Shown here one piece after another: positions 56,773-64,000 of a DNA stretch of 64,000 nt. The stretch is from JACCTU01 sp963798985 (GTDB lineage: Bacteria > Actinomycetota > Thermoleophilia > Gaiellales > Gaiellaceae). A program made the position numbers and the translations under genes. Location of the stretch: positions 372,001 through 436,000 of the forward strand of contig CAWCVL010000005.1 of NCBI GenBank assembly GCA_963798985.1, in the 5' to 3' direction. The stretch's first letter is position 1. Each line of letters begins with the position of its first letter. The notes beneath the pieces were generated by a model. It did no database searches and was not told where the DNA came from. It saw only the letters and a program-made list of their open reading frames with translations.

Positions 56773-57827
56773 CGCGCGCGCTCGATGATCGAAAGCCACC
56801 GGCGCCCGAGGACGTCCTCGCTCGCGTGACGGCGGTACGCGGACAGGCCGCCTTCCGCGATGCGTGTTCGCAGGGCGTCGTCGGACGCGAGTCGGCGGAG
56901 CGCGCTCGCGAGCGCGGCCGCGTCGCCGGGTGGGACGAGGAGCGCGCTCTCGCCGTCGACGAGCAGCTCGCGCGCTGCGGGCGTGTCGGCCGTGACGAGC
57001 GGCGTCCCGCACGCGAGCGCCTGGAACGCCTTGTTCGGGATCACGCGTGCGGCCTTCTCGGAGCGGCCGAAGATTCCGAGCGCCGCTCCGGCCGCGTGGA
57101 GCTCGCCGGCGAGCTGCTCGTACTCGACCCACGGCACCCACTGGACGTTCTCGGGGCGCTGCCCGAGGAGCCCGTCGAGCTGGCCGCTGCCGACGATCCG
57201 AAACGGGAGCTCGGGCGCGTGCCGCGCCGCTTCGAGGATCGTCTCCAGCCCGTGCAGCGGGATCAGCTTGCCGACGAAGAGCGCGTGCGTGAACGCGTCG
57301 CCTCGCGCGCCGGGCTGGAAGACGCGCTCTTCTGCGCCGACGAAGCAGACCTCGACGCGCTCGAGGTCGGCGAGCTCGGCGAGGAAGCGTGCGTGCTGCT
57401 CGGTGTCGGCGACGACGACGTCGGCAGCGCGGAGCGCGCGGCGGTCGACGAGCGCGAGCGCGCGTGCAGGGAGCGAACCGGAGCGGAAGCGCGCGCGGTC
57501 CGAGACGAGCGTGTCCGCGAGCGACACGAGCGGATTGAAGAGCACCGGCGCGCCACGAGCTGCGCGTCTCGCCGCAGGCAGGTCGAAGTGGCCGGGGTAG
57601 CCGACGATCACGGCGTCGTAGCGCTCGTCGGGTCGCCTGAGCAGGCGGAGCTCCGCTCGCGCGAGCTGCAGTGCGGTCCTCGAGCCGGCGCGCCACGCGT
57701 CGCGAGTCCCCTCCCACACCGGCTCGTGCCGTTCGACGACATCGACCCCTGCACCGCGCAGGCACGAGATCACCTGCGCGTTGCGCGGGTAGTCGCGCTC
57801 GTACGTTCCGAAGTAGAGGACCTTCAG
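56769..57827 (-). CDS. GT4-family glycosyltransferase
   Basis: The GT-B protein (352 residues) starts KVLYFGTYERDYPRNAQ, with the N-terminal acceptor domain. It then shows FVGKLIPLHGLETILEAA, IVGSGQLDGLL and the C-terminal donor motif VIPNKAFQALACGTPLVTAD, a variant of the GT4 EGxP/E region. It presumably adds a nucleotide-linked sugar to a membrane or wall glycan. No ATG/GTG/TTG fits before the first strand, so I place the start at CTG 57827, a CTGA overlap with the GT2 stop. It lies in one operon with the DUF2079 gene. Confidence 0.86.
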   Translation of the reverse strand: MKVLYFGTYERDYPRNAQVISCLRGAGVDVVERHEPVWEGTRDAWRAGSRTALQLARAELRLLRRPDERYDAVIVGYPGHFDLPAARRAARGAPVLFNPLVSLADTLVSDRARFRSGSLPARALALVDRRALRAADVVVADTEQHARFLAELADLERVEVCFVGAEERVFQPGARGDAFTHALFVGKLIPLHGLETILEAARHAPELPFRIVGSGQLDGLLGQRPENVQWVPWVEYEQLAGELHAAGAALGIFGRSEKAARVIPNKAFQALACGTPLVTADTPAARELLVDGESALLVPPGDAAALASALRRLASDDALRTRIAEGGLSAYRRHASEDVLGRRWLSIIERAR

Positions 57828-58762
57828 GAGAGGATCTCGTCGACGTGCAGCTCGTCGCGCCCCCGCTCGAGCGCGCGCTCCTCGTGGTGCGTCGTGATCA
57901 TCTCGCCGATCAGCCCCAGGGAGAGGAACTGCATCCCGACGACGACAAGCAGGACGCCGAGCGTCAGCAGGGGCCGATGCCCGATCGCGCTCCCGCTCAG
58001 CCAGAGCACCGTCAGGTAGACGCAGACGAGGAAGCCGATCCCGCCGAGCGCGAGCCCGAGCCCTCCGAAGAGGTGCAGCGGGCGGTGGCGGTAACGGCCC
58101 ATGAACGTGACGGTGATCAGATCGAAGAAGCCGCGCAGGTAACGCTCGAGGCCGTAGCGGGAGCGGCCGTGCTCGCGCGGTCGATGATTCACCGGGAGCT
58201 CTGCGACGCGGTAACCGCGCTCGTACGCGAGCACGGGGAGAAAGCGGTGCAGCTCGCCGTACAGCGCGAGCCCCTTCACGACGTCGGCCCGGTACGCCTT
58301 CAGCCCGCAGTTCATGTCGTGCAGGTGCACTCCGGAGATCCAGCCGGTGACCGTGTTGAACACGCGTGAGAGGATCCGACGACGCCACGGGTCGCGCCGG
58401 CGCGTCTTCCATCCCGACACGAGGTCGAAGCCCTCGTCGAGCTTCGCGAGGAGCCGCGGAATCTCGGCGGGGTCGTCCTGGCCGTCGGCGTCGATCGTGA
58501 CGATCAGGTCGCCGTCGGCCTGCGCGAACCCGGCCGCGAGCGCGGCGGCCTTGCCGAAGTTCCGGCGCAGCCGGACGACGCGCACGTTCGTGGCGCGCGC
58601 GTGCAGTCGCGTCAGCGCGGCGAACGACCCGTCGGTCGAGCCGTCGTCGACGAACACGACCTCCCAGGCGCGTTCGAGCGGGTCGAGGGCGCTCGCGACC
58701 TCGTCGTAGAGCAGCTCGACACTTCGCTCCTCGTTGTACACCGGCACGACGACCGAGAGCAC
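57824..58762 (-). CDS. GT2 polyprenyl-phosphate glycosyltransferase with C-terminal membrane helices
   Basis: The first ~220 residues are a GT2 domain: VPVYNEERSVELLYDEV, FVDDGSTDGS, TIDADGQDDPAEI (DxD) and GLKAYRADV. Two hydrophobic segments (residues ~228-252 and 262-287) give the GtrB/ArnC-type layout, which makes polyprenyl-phosphate-sugar. It probably supplies the lipid-linked sugar used by the GT87- and DUF2079-type proteins of the cluster. GTG at 58762 is 6 nt after TACCCT, so the message is probably leaderless. Confidence 0.92.
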   Translation of the reverse strand: MLSVVVPVYNEERSVELLYDEVASALDPLERAWEVVFVDDGSTDGSFAALTRLHARATNVRVVRLRRNFGKAAALAAGFAQADGDLIVTIDADGQDDPAEIPRLLAKLDEGFDLVSGWKTRRRDPWRRRILSRVFNTVTGWISGVHLHDMNCGLKAYRADVVKGLALYGELHRFLPVLAYERGYRVAELPVNHRPREHGRSRYGLERYLRGFFDLITVTFMGRYRHRPLHLFGGLGLALGGIGFLVCVYLTVLWLSGSAIGHRPLLTLGVLLVVVGMQFLSLGLIGEMITTHHEERALERGRDELHVDEILS

Positions 58763-58768
58763 GGGGCG

Positions 58769-58787
58769 AGGGTACCGGGACTAGGGT
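58769..58787. promoter_or_regulatory. divergent -10 boxes, GT2 operon and moeA
   Basis: TACCCT (minus, 58769-58774) lies 6 nt before the GT2 GTG. TAGGGT (plus, 58782-58787) lies 6 nt before the moeA GTG. The 31-bp gap is nearly symmetric about its centre, with a leaderless start on each side. Confidence 0.55.
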
Positions 58788-58793
58788 GCCCAC

Positions 58794-59966
58794 GTGACCG
58801 ACCTGCTCACGCTCGAGGCGGCGATCGAGGCGGTGCTCGCACGCAGCGCGCCGCTTCCCGCGGAGCGAGTCGGGCTGGGTGAGGCTGCGGGACGCGTTCT
58901 TGCAGCGCCCGCACTCGCGCGGGTCGACCTGCCGCCCTTCGCGAGCTCCGCGATGGACGGCTTCGCGCTTCGAAGCGTCGACACGCCCGGCCGACTCCCC
59001 GTTGTGGCCCGCATCGCAGCGGGCTCGCCCGCGGCGCGAGCGTTGCAGGCGGGCGAGGCGATGGGCATCGCCACAGGCGGGGTGGTCCCGGAGGGTGCAG
59101 ACGCGGTCGTTCCGATCGAGCGTGTTGTCCAGCAAGGCGACAGTCTCGAGGTTCCCAACGCTGTTGGCCAACAAGACAACATCCGACCACGCGGTGGTGA
59201 CGCGCGCGAAGGCGACGTGGTCCTCGAGGCGGGCACGCGTCTCGGGGCCGCGCAGGTCGGTGCACTCGCCGCGGCAGGCGTCCCGGAGCTCGTGTGCGCC
59301 CGACGGCCACGCGTGGCGGTGCTGGCGACTGGCTCCGAGCTCCGCACGCCGGGCGAGGCGCTCGAGCCGGGAGAGATCTACGAGGCGAACGGGGCGATGC
59401 TCGACGCCGCGCTTCGCGCGCAGGGCGCCGACGTCGAGCAACTCGCTCCCGTCCGCGACGACGAAGATGCGCACCGCGACGCGCTCGCGCGCGCGCTGCA
59501 GGCCGACGTCGTCGTCAGCTCGGGCGGTGTGTCGGTGGGACCGCACGATCTCGTACGCCGCGTCGCGGCGGAGCTCGGCGTCGAGGAGGTGTTCTGGCGC
59601 GTCGCCGTCAAGCCCGGCAAGCCGATCTCGTTCGGGGTGCGCGACGCGACGCTCGTGTTCGGGCTGCCCGGCAATCCCGTGTCGGCGCTCGTGGGGTTCG
59701 AGCTCTTCGTTCGGCCGGCGCTCCGCGCGCTCGAGGGAGAACGTGACCCTGGTCCGCGCTTCCGGCAAGCGCAGCTCGCTCGGCCGGTTCGGCGAAACGG
59801 CGCACGCGACGAGCTCGTACGCGCGCGCTGGCGCGACGGCGAGCTGGAAGCGCTCGGCGGGCAGGAGTCGCACATGATCGTCCGCGCCGCGGCTGCCGAC
59901 GCGCTCGTGCTCGTCCCTCGCGGCGAGGGCGAGCTGGCCGGCGAGGTTTCGTACCTGCCGATCTAG
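58794..59966 (+). CDS. moeA: molybdopterin molybdenumtransferase
   Basis: MoeA inserts molybdate into adenylated molybdopterin. The 390-residue protein has DLPPFASSAMDGFALRS, GGVVPEGADAVVPIE, RPRGGDAREGD and RVAVLATGSEL. GLPGNPVSALVGFELFVRPA with the MoeA loop is near residue 290. A C-terminal domain IV (residues ~320-390) ends the protein. GTG at 58794 follows TAGGGT at 6 nt. Other molybdopterin genes are not in the window. Its stop forms CTAG with the sortase stop on the opposite strand. Confidence 0.95.
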   Translation: MTDLLTLEAAIEAVLARSAPLPAERVGLGEAAGRVLAAPALARVDLPPFASSAMDGFALRSVDTPGRLPVVARIAAGSPAARALQAGEAMGIATGGVVPEGADAVVPIERVVQQGDSLEVPNAVGQQDNIRPRGGDAREGDVVLEAGTRLGAAQVGALAAAGVPELVCARRPRVAVLATGSELRTPGEALEPGEIYEANGAMLDAALRAQGADVEQLAPVRDDEDAHRDALARALQADVVVSSGGVSVGPHDLVRRVAAELGVEEVFWRVAVKPGKPISFGVRDATLVFGLPGNPVSALVGFELFVRPALRALEGERDPGPRFRQAQLARPVRRNGARDELVRARWRDGELEALGGQESHMIVRAAAADALVLVPRGEGELAGEVSYLPI

Positions 59967-60644
59967 CGCGCGGCAGTGTTGCCGTCGCCGTCGGGCGGCG
60001 CGAACTTGGTGAGACGCCCGTAGGTGATCCAGCGGTGCGACGCGAAGAACCGCGGATGGCACGCCTGGAGCACGATCTGTTCGTAGTTCTTGGACTTCAA
60101 GACCGAGAGGTCGGTCGCAGCGACGATCCGGCTGCCCAGTCACCGCGTACGTGAACGTGCCGTACGGCATCTCGACCCGGATGACGTCGCCGTTTCGCAG
60201 TGACTGGATCTTCGAGAACGGCGCCGAATAGGTCGTTCGGTGTCCTGCGATGTAGACGAGCCGGTTCTGGCCGGGGAAGAACGTGCGCGCGTCGAGGCCG
60301 GGGCCGCGCTTGAGCGACTCGGCATCCGTGCCGTACACGAGCACCATCTTGACGCCGAGTCGCGGAACCTCGATGCGCCCGATGCCGTCACCGGACGCCG
60401 TCGCTTCTCGATATCGCCGGGCCTCCGCTGCGATTTCGGCGGGCCCGAGTGACTCGGGCTGCTCGACGGCCGGTGTGTACGAGGCGAAGCGCTCTTCGAG
60501 CCCCGAGGACAGGCCGCGCTGCTCGTACGCCGTGTAGAGGCTCGTGAACGGGTCTTCCCAACGCCAGACCGCGAACGCCCAGGCCAGCGTGGCGATGCCG
60601 CCGACGATCAGCAGCGTGCCGAGAGTCCTGAGGAGTCGCCTCAT
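59963..60644 (-). CDS. sortase family transpeptidase (one frameshift)
   Basis: Sortases cleave a sorting signal and attach proteins to the cell wall. The N-terminus is a membrane anchor (residues ~5-28). The catalytic His lies in IAGHRTTYSAPF, the Cys in IVLQACHPRFFASH, and the neighbouring Arg/Trp (HRWITYGRL) is likely the third residue. The shift is one extra base near 60136, between the His and the Cys; corrected length is about 226. The fold suggests class D/E, but the TLxTC box is unusual (LQACHP), so the class is uncertain. It follows the M28-like gene by 7 bp. Confidence 0.86.
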
Positions 60645-60651
60645 CGAGCTC

Positions 60652-62523
60652 TCAACCTAACGCCCGGCGCTCCGCAGAGGATGTGCGCCGACCTTCGACG
60701 GCGACGAGCAGGGTCCGGACGAGCTCGCGGATCGGGCCTCGCGGGGGACGTTCCTCCGCGGACGGGTACGGCGCGTAGCGTCGTGCGGCGAGCGCGCTCA
60801 ACTGGCCGGCGACGGCGAGCCACGCGAGGAACAACGCGACGAGCGGCACCGGCACGTAGCCGATCGCGACGAGCTCCGTGAGATAGGCGATCCCGTCCCA
60901 GCCGAGGTCGAGCCGCGCCGCGAGCGACCAGACGAGGAGCGCAGGGCCGGCGAAACCTGTCGCGATCAGTGCGGCGCGCGCCCAGGCGGCGCGCGCCTGG
61001 AGCTGCGGCAGCCAAAGCCACGCGTGAAGCGACGGCAGCACGAACACGAGGGCGAACGCGTTCACCGCGACGACGAGGAGCGCGACGAGGCCCAGCATCA
61101 GGAGCGCAGCAGTGTGCCCCGCGAGCTCCTCCTCGACCGAGACCGGGCGCCGGGGGATCAACCGGTCCCGCGCGATGATCCAGGCCACAGCGGACGCGAC
61201 GGCGAGGACGAGGAGCGCGCCGACCGGCCAGACGTGCGCCGCCGCGCTCTCGGGCGGGATGGGACGCGGGTCGCCCTGCGGCCAGCCGCCGGCCTTGGCG
61301 ACAACGGCGAAGGCGAGCCCGACGAAGAGCCAGAAGCCGAGCCGGCTGAGATAGCTTCGAACCGCGGGCCCCAGTGGAATCCGTCGCCTGCGACAGTGCG
61401 CGAAGAGGTCGACCGCGACTGCCAGAAAAGGGATCAGAGCGGCGACGAGCACGAGCTGGACGGCCCAGCCTCGGACCACGCGCGTGCCGAAGTAGAGGTA
61501 GGGCGGGCCGCCGCGCGTCACTTCGAGGCCCTGGTCGATCGAGCCGATCAGCGTCTGCGCGGCTGCGCCGAGCTGGGCGTAGCGCGGGGTTGCCAAGAGC
61601 CGCTGGAGGCGCGCCTCGCTGTCGAGCTCCGCGGGTGCCGGCGAGTCCCCCTGCGTCGTGATCGTGAGCGCGGAAACGCCGCGGCCGACGAACGGCGCCT
61701 GCTCGTAAAGGCTGTAGGGGAAGGCGAGGTCGAGCAGCTGTCGTGCAGCGCTCGGCCGCAGCGGCGGTTGCCCGGTCTGCTCGGCGATCCGCTCGGAAGC
61801 CGTTCGCACGAGTGTCCAGCCGGGCGAGCGTGGGCGGTCCCCGGCGAGGTGGAGCCGCGTCGGGCCGGGGCCGGCGATCGAGTCGAGGTTGATCACCGCG
61901 TCGATTTCGTCCACCTCGTTTGCCGCGTAATGGGCTGCGCCGTAGCCGCCGAGGGCACCGCCGTCGGTCGAGAGAAAGACGAGCGTGTGTGCAGGCCCCT
62001 GGCGCGGATCCTCGACAGCGGCCGGGCTCGCGAAGGAGCGCGCGAGCACGATCAGCGCCGCGGTTCCCGAAGCGTTGTCGACCGCGCCCGGTCCGATTCC
62101 GAGGTCGTCACGGTGGGCCATCACGACGATCCGGCGGTCCGACCGACCGGGGACCGTCGCGACGAGGTTCTGCATCTGGAGCCGCCCGTAGCCGGGCACA
62201 TCGGCGGCGAACGGCTGCGTGCGAACGGTCAGGTTGTACGGCTCGAGCTGGCTGCGGAACCACTCGGCCGCCCTGCCGGCGCCGTCGCTCCCCGAGAGCC
62301 GCATCGGATAGAAGGTCGCGAGCTCTTCCGCGAGCGTGGCTGCCGACGCGGCGTCGAACGCGGGCGGAAACGGCTCTGGCAGCGGTGCCGGACGCGCGAC
62401 GCTGAACGCGGCCAGCAGGAGCGGGATCGCGAGGAGGAGCCAAGTCCCGCGGTACATCCGGGCGTTCACGGGCCGTTCAGTGGAACCGGGTCTCGGCCTC
62501 CGCGTGGAGGGCGGAACAGCCAT
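60652..62523 (-). CDS. M28-peptidase-like multi-pass membrane protein
   Basis: Residues ~25-45 are a signal/anchor and ~70-340 resemble an M28 aminopeptidase. Zinc positions VVMAHRDDLG, AVDNASGTAAL and VINLDSIAG are present, but the usual Glu-Glu pair reads FLSTDGGALGG and the last His region reads ITTQGDS, so activity is doubtful. About six membrane segments fill the C-terminal half (~345-590). I chose ATG 62523, 8 nt after TAGACT; an ATG at 62457 nearer the membrane helix is the alternative. It is co-directional with the sortase gene. Length is 623 residues. Confidence 0.8.
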   Translation of the reverse strand: MAVPPSTRRPRPGSTERPVNARMYRGTWLLLAIPLLLAAFSVARPAPLPEPFPPAFDAASAATLAEELATFYPMRLSGSDGAGRAAEWFRSQLEPYNLTVRTQPFAADVPGYGRLQMQNLVATVPGRSDRRIVVMAHRDDLGIGPGAVDNASGTAALIVLARSFASPAAVEDPRQGPAHTLVFLSTDGGALGGYGAAHYAANEVDEIDAVINLDSIAGPGPTRLHLAGDRPRSPGWTLVRTASERIAEQTGQPPLRPSAARQLLDLAFPYSLYEQAPFVGRGVSALTITTQGDSPAPAELDSEARLQRLLATPRYAQLGAAAQTLIGSIDQGLEVTRGGPPYLYFGTRVVRGWAVQLVLVAALIPFLAVAVDLFAHCRRRRIPLGPAVRSYLSRLGFWLFVGLAFAVVAKAGGWPQGDPRPIPPESAAAHVWPVGALLVLAVASAVAWIIARDRLIPRRPVSVEEELAGHTAALLMLGLVALLVVAVNAFALVFVLPSLHAWLWLPQLQARAAWARAALIATGFAGPALLVWSLAARLDLGWDGIAYLTELVAIGYVPVPLVALFLAWLAVAGQLSALAARRYAPYPSAEERPPRGPIRELVRTLLVAVEGRRTSSAERRALG

Positions 62524-62531
62524 GGCGTCTG

Positions 62532-62537
62532 AGTCTA
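62532..62537 (-). promoter_or_regulatory. putative -10 box of the M28-like/sortase genes
   Basis: TAGACT on the minus strand, 8 nt before the ATG at 62523. The surrounding 13 bases are the same as those before the gene at 49726. Confidence 0.45.
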
Positions 62538-62583
62538 GGCGGGCCGCCTCCCGGCGCCAGTGGGCGGCGGGCATCATGGGCTT

Positions 62584-63279
62584 GTGGCAGACGCGTCGAC
62601 GATCTTGCTCGTGGACGACGAGGACTCGGTGCAGAAGCTCCTCACGTACCCGCTCGAGCGCGACGGCTTCCGCGTCGTTCCAGCGCACGACGGCGAGGAG
62701 GCGCTGCTGCGCTTCGCCGAGCAGCCGGTCGACCTCGTCGTCCTCGACGTGATGCTGCCGAAGCTCGACGGGCTCGAGGTCTGCAAGCGGCTTCGCTCTC
62801 AGAGCTCCGTGCCGATCATCATGCTGACCGCCCGCGACGACGAGTTCGACAAGGTGCTCGGACTCGAGCTCGGCGCCGACGACTACATCACGAAACCGTT
62901 TTCGATCAGAGAGTTCCGGAGCCGTGTTCGAGCCCTCCTCCGCCGCGTCTCGACGCCACGCCAGGTCACCGGCGAGAGCTCGACGATCGAGGCCGGCGAG
63001 GTGCTGATCGACCTCGCGAGGCGGACGGTGCAGGTCGCTGGGAAAGCGGTTCAGCTCACGTACGTGGAGTTCGAGCTCCTGCGGACCCTCGCTTCCAGCC
63101 CGGGGGTCGTCTTCTCGCGGCAGCGGCTCCTGGAGGCGCTCTGGGGTGGCTCGGACTACCGGGAGCCCCGGACGATCGACGTCCACGTCAGGCACCTGAG
63201 GGAGAAGCTGGAGCCCGACCCGAGCGAGCCGCGCTACCTGCAGACCGTTCGGGGCGCCGGCTACCGCTTCGCGGCGTGA
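62584..63279 (+). CDS. OmpR/PhoB-family response regulator
   Basis: The receiver domain (residues 1-120) has the acidic pocket LLVDDED, the phosphorylatable Asp in VVLDVMLPKLDG and the Lys in YITKPFS. The C-terminal winged helix shows VFSRQRLLEALWG, RTIDVHVRHLREKLE and VRGAGYRF. The GTG at 62584 lies 6 nt after CATCAT. It overlaps the histidine kinase gene, so it is half of one two-component system; the signal is unknown. Confidence 0.96.
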   Translation: MADASTILLVDDEDSVQKLLTYPLERDGFRVVPAHDGEEALLRFAEQPVDLVVLDVMLPKLDGLEVCKRLRSQSSVPIIMLTARDDEFDKVLGLELGADDYITKPFSIREFRSRVRALLRRVSTPRQVTGESSTIEAGEVLIDLARRTVQVAGKAVQLTYVEFELLRTLASSPGVVFSRQRLLEALWGGSDYREPRTIDVHVRHLREKLEPDPSEPRYLQTVRGAGYRFAA

Positions 63280-64000
63280 GCCCCTTCCGGAGCGTCGGCG
63301 CCCGGCTCAGCCTCGCGCTGGTCGTGGTCGTCGCGACGGCTCTGGCGATCGTCTACGCCGGCCTCGTCCCGATCCTCGAACGGAACCTCGTCGACTCGAA
63401 GATCGACCAGCTCGTGCCGCTCGGGGAGAACCTCGCAGCGCGCGTGCCGGACGACCAGACGCGCTGGCAGATCTTCGTGGAAGAGAGCGCCCCGACCGTG
63501 AACGCCCGGGTGATGATCGTCAACCCGCTCGTCCTGGGGGCCACCGAGCCGACGGTTCTTCCGCTTGCCGACTCGCAGTCGACGTCCTCCCTCCAGATCG
63601 ACGATCCGATCGCGGTTCAGGCGGCTGAGACTCGGCGAACCGAGAGCGGGCGGCTCGAGCGAGGCGGCAAGCCCTACGCCGAGGCGGCGATCCCGCTCGC
63701 AGAGGACACCGTGCTCGTGCTTCGCGCGCCCCTCGAGGACACGCTCGCGAACGTCGAGCTCGTCCGGCGCAGACTGCTGCTCGCCGGCGCAGTCGCGCTG
63801 CTCCTCTCGCTCGCGATGGGCTACGGCGCCGCGTACCTCTTCGCCCGCCGGCTGCGGCGCCTCGAACGGGCCGCCGACCGCATCGCAAGCGGTCGCTTCG
63901 ACGAGCCGATCGTCGATCGCGGCGGGGACGAGATCGGCCAGCTGGCGGCGGCGTTCGACCGGATGCGCCAGCGCCTGGCGGGGCTCGAGCGGGCGCGGCG
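63276..64000 (+). CDS. sensor histidine kinase (partial, cut by the window edge)
   Basis: Only the first ~241 residues are seen. A membrane helix (residues ~12-34) leads to an extracytoplasmic sensor region (~35-165), a second helix (~168-192), then a HAMP linker (RRLRRLERAADRIASGRF, then DEIGQLAAAFDRMRQRL). The kinase core lies beyond the window. GTG at 63276 overlaps the response regulator stop (GTGA). The frame is intact throughout. Confidence 0.92.
   Translation, partial: MSPFRSVGARLSLALVVVVATALAIVYAGLVPILERNLVDSKIDQLVPLGENLAARVPDDQTRWQIFVEESAPTVNARVMIVNPLVLGATEPTVLPLADSQSTSSLQIDDPIAVQAAETRRTESGRLERGGKPYAEAAIPLAEDTVLVLRAPLEDTLANVELVRRRLLLAGAVALLLSLAMGYGAAYLFARRLRRLERAADRIASGRFDEPIVDRGGDEIGQLAAAFDRMRQRLAGLERAR

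Noticed and set aside
54205..57765. 1186-codon minus-strand open frame through the glycosyltransferase region
   Set aside because: Only its middle part (55.6-56.8 kb) is protein-like and belongs to the DUF2079 gene; the rest is antisense shadow or frame-shifted neighbour.

Overview
This 64 kb window is a GC-rich, gene-dense bacterial chromosome segment that carries the replication-origin neighbourhood. Gene order (gyrA-gyrB-DUF721-recF-dnaN-dnaA, then rpmH-rnpA-yidD-yidC-jag-rsmG-parA-parB), GTG/ATG/TTG starts, many 4-base start/stop overlaps, probable leaderless promoters, an ECF42-type sigma factor with DGPF proteins, and an actinobacterial flavour of most proteins point to Actinomycetota. 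I favour the class Thermoleophilia (Gaiellales/Solirubrobacterales-like); that placement is inference from gene content, not a computed phylogeny.

Layout. 0-2.8 kb: end of a membrane protein gene, a PolX-type DNA polymerase and a dolichol-phosphate-mannose-synthase-like glycosyltransferase. 2.8-5.8 kb: thiamin operon thiD-thiM-thiE-thiL on the minus strand behind a TPP riboswitch. 5.8-8.1 kb: DUF1998-type helicase. 8.1-11.2 kb: three DGPF/YCII-like proteins, an ECF42 sigma factor and a dimethylargininase in one plus-strand run. 11.2-13.1 kb: ABC-2 transporter and a TIGR00725-like protein. 13.1-18.1 kb: NDH-2-like oxidoreductase, HD-GYP protein and a PE-ligase-polymerase LigD. 18.4-24 kb: accA/accD, a zinc-ribbon arginase-family protein, two paralogous GNAT proteins, a HAD hydrolase and a YgjP-like metallopeptidase. 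24.0-24.8 kb: a REP-associated tyrosine transposase (RAYT) bracketed by perfect 26-bp inverted repeats. 24.8-29.7 kb: one overlapping operon of an ECF sigma factor plus fabZ-fabH-fabD-fabG-fabF, without acpP. 29.7-35.7 kb: biotin ligase, a PGRP-type amidase, an NfeD/SPFH pair, a GalT/HIT-like protein and a MerR-like regulator. 35.8-49.6 kb: the replication, segregation and ribosome/RNase P/YidC core with a candidate oriC (AT-rich tract, TAG-type trios, G cluster and DnaA-box-like sites), ending in tRNA-Ile(GAT). 49.7-64 kb: bifunctional-nuclease-like protein, CPBP protease, MscS channel, a class A PBP and an envelope glycosyltransferase cluster, moeA, sortase, an M28-like membrane protein and the start of a two-component system.

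The genes mostly serve growth: chromosome start-up and partition, fatty-acid initiation and elongation (accAD, fab genes, biotin ligase), thiamin salvage/synthesis, and cell-wall building. No CRISPR array, prophage or classical insertion sequence is visible; the RAYT/REP unit is the only mobile-like element.

About nineteen genes, including dnaN, recF, rnpA, rsmG and parB, are interrupted by a single-base frameshift, nearly always one extra base, while their protein sequence continues perfectly in the next frame. That pattern looks like consensus error in the assembly rather than gene decay; I list each such gene as one CDS and give the shift position. Positions of shifts are accurate to a few bases.
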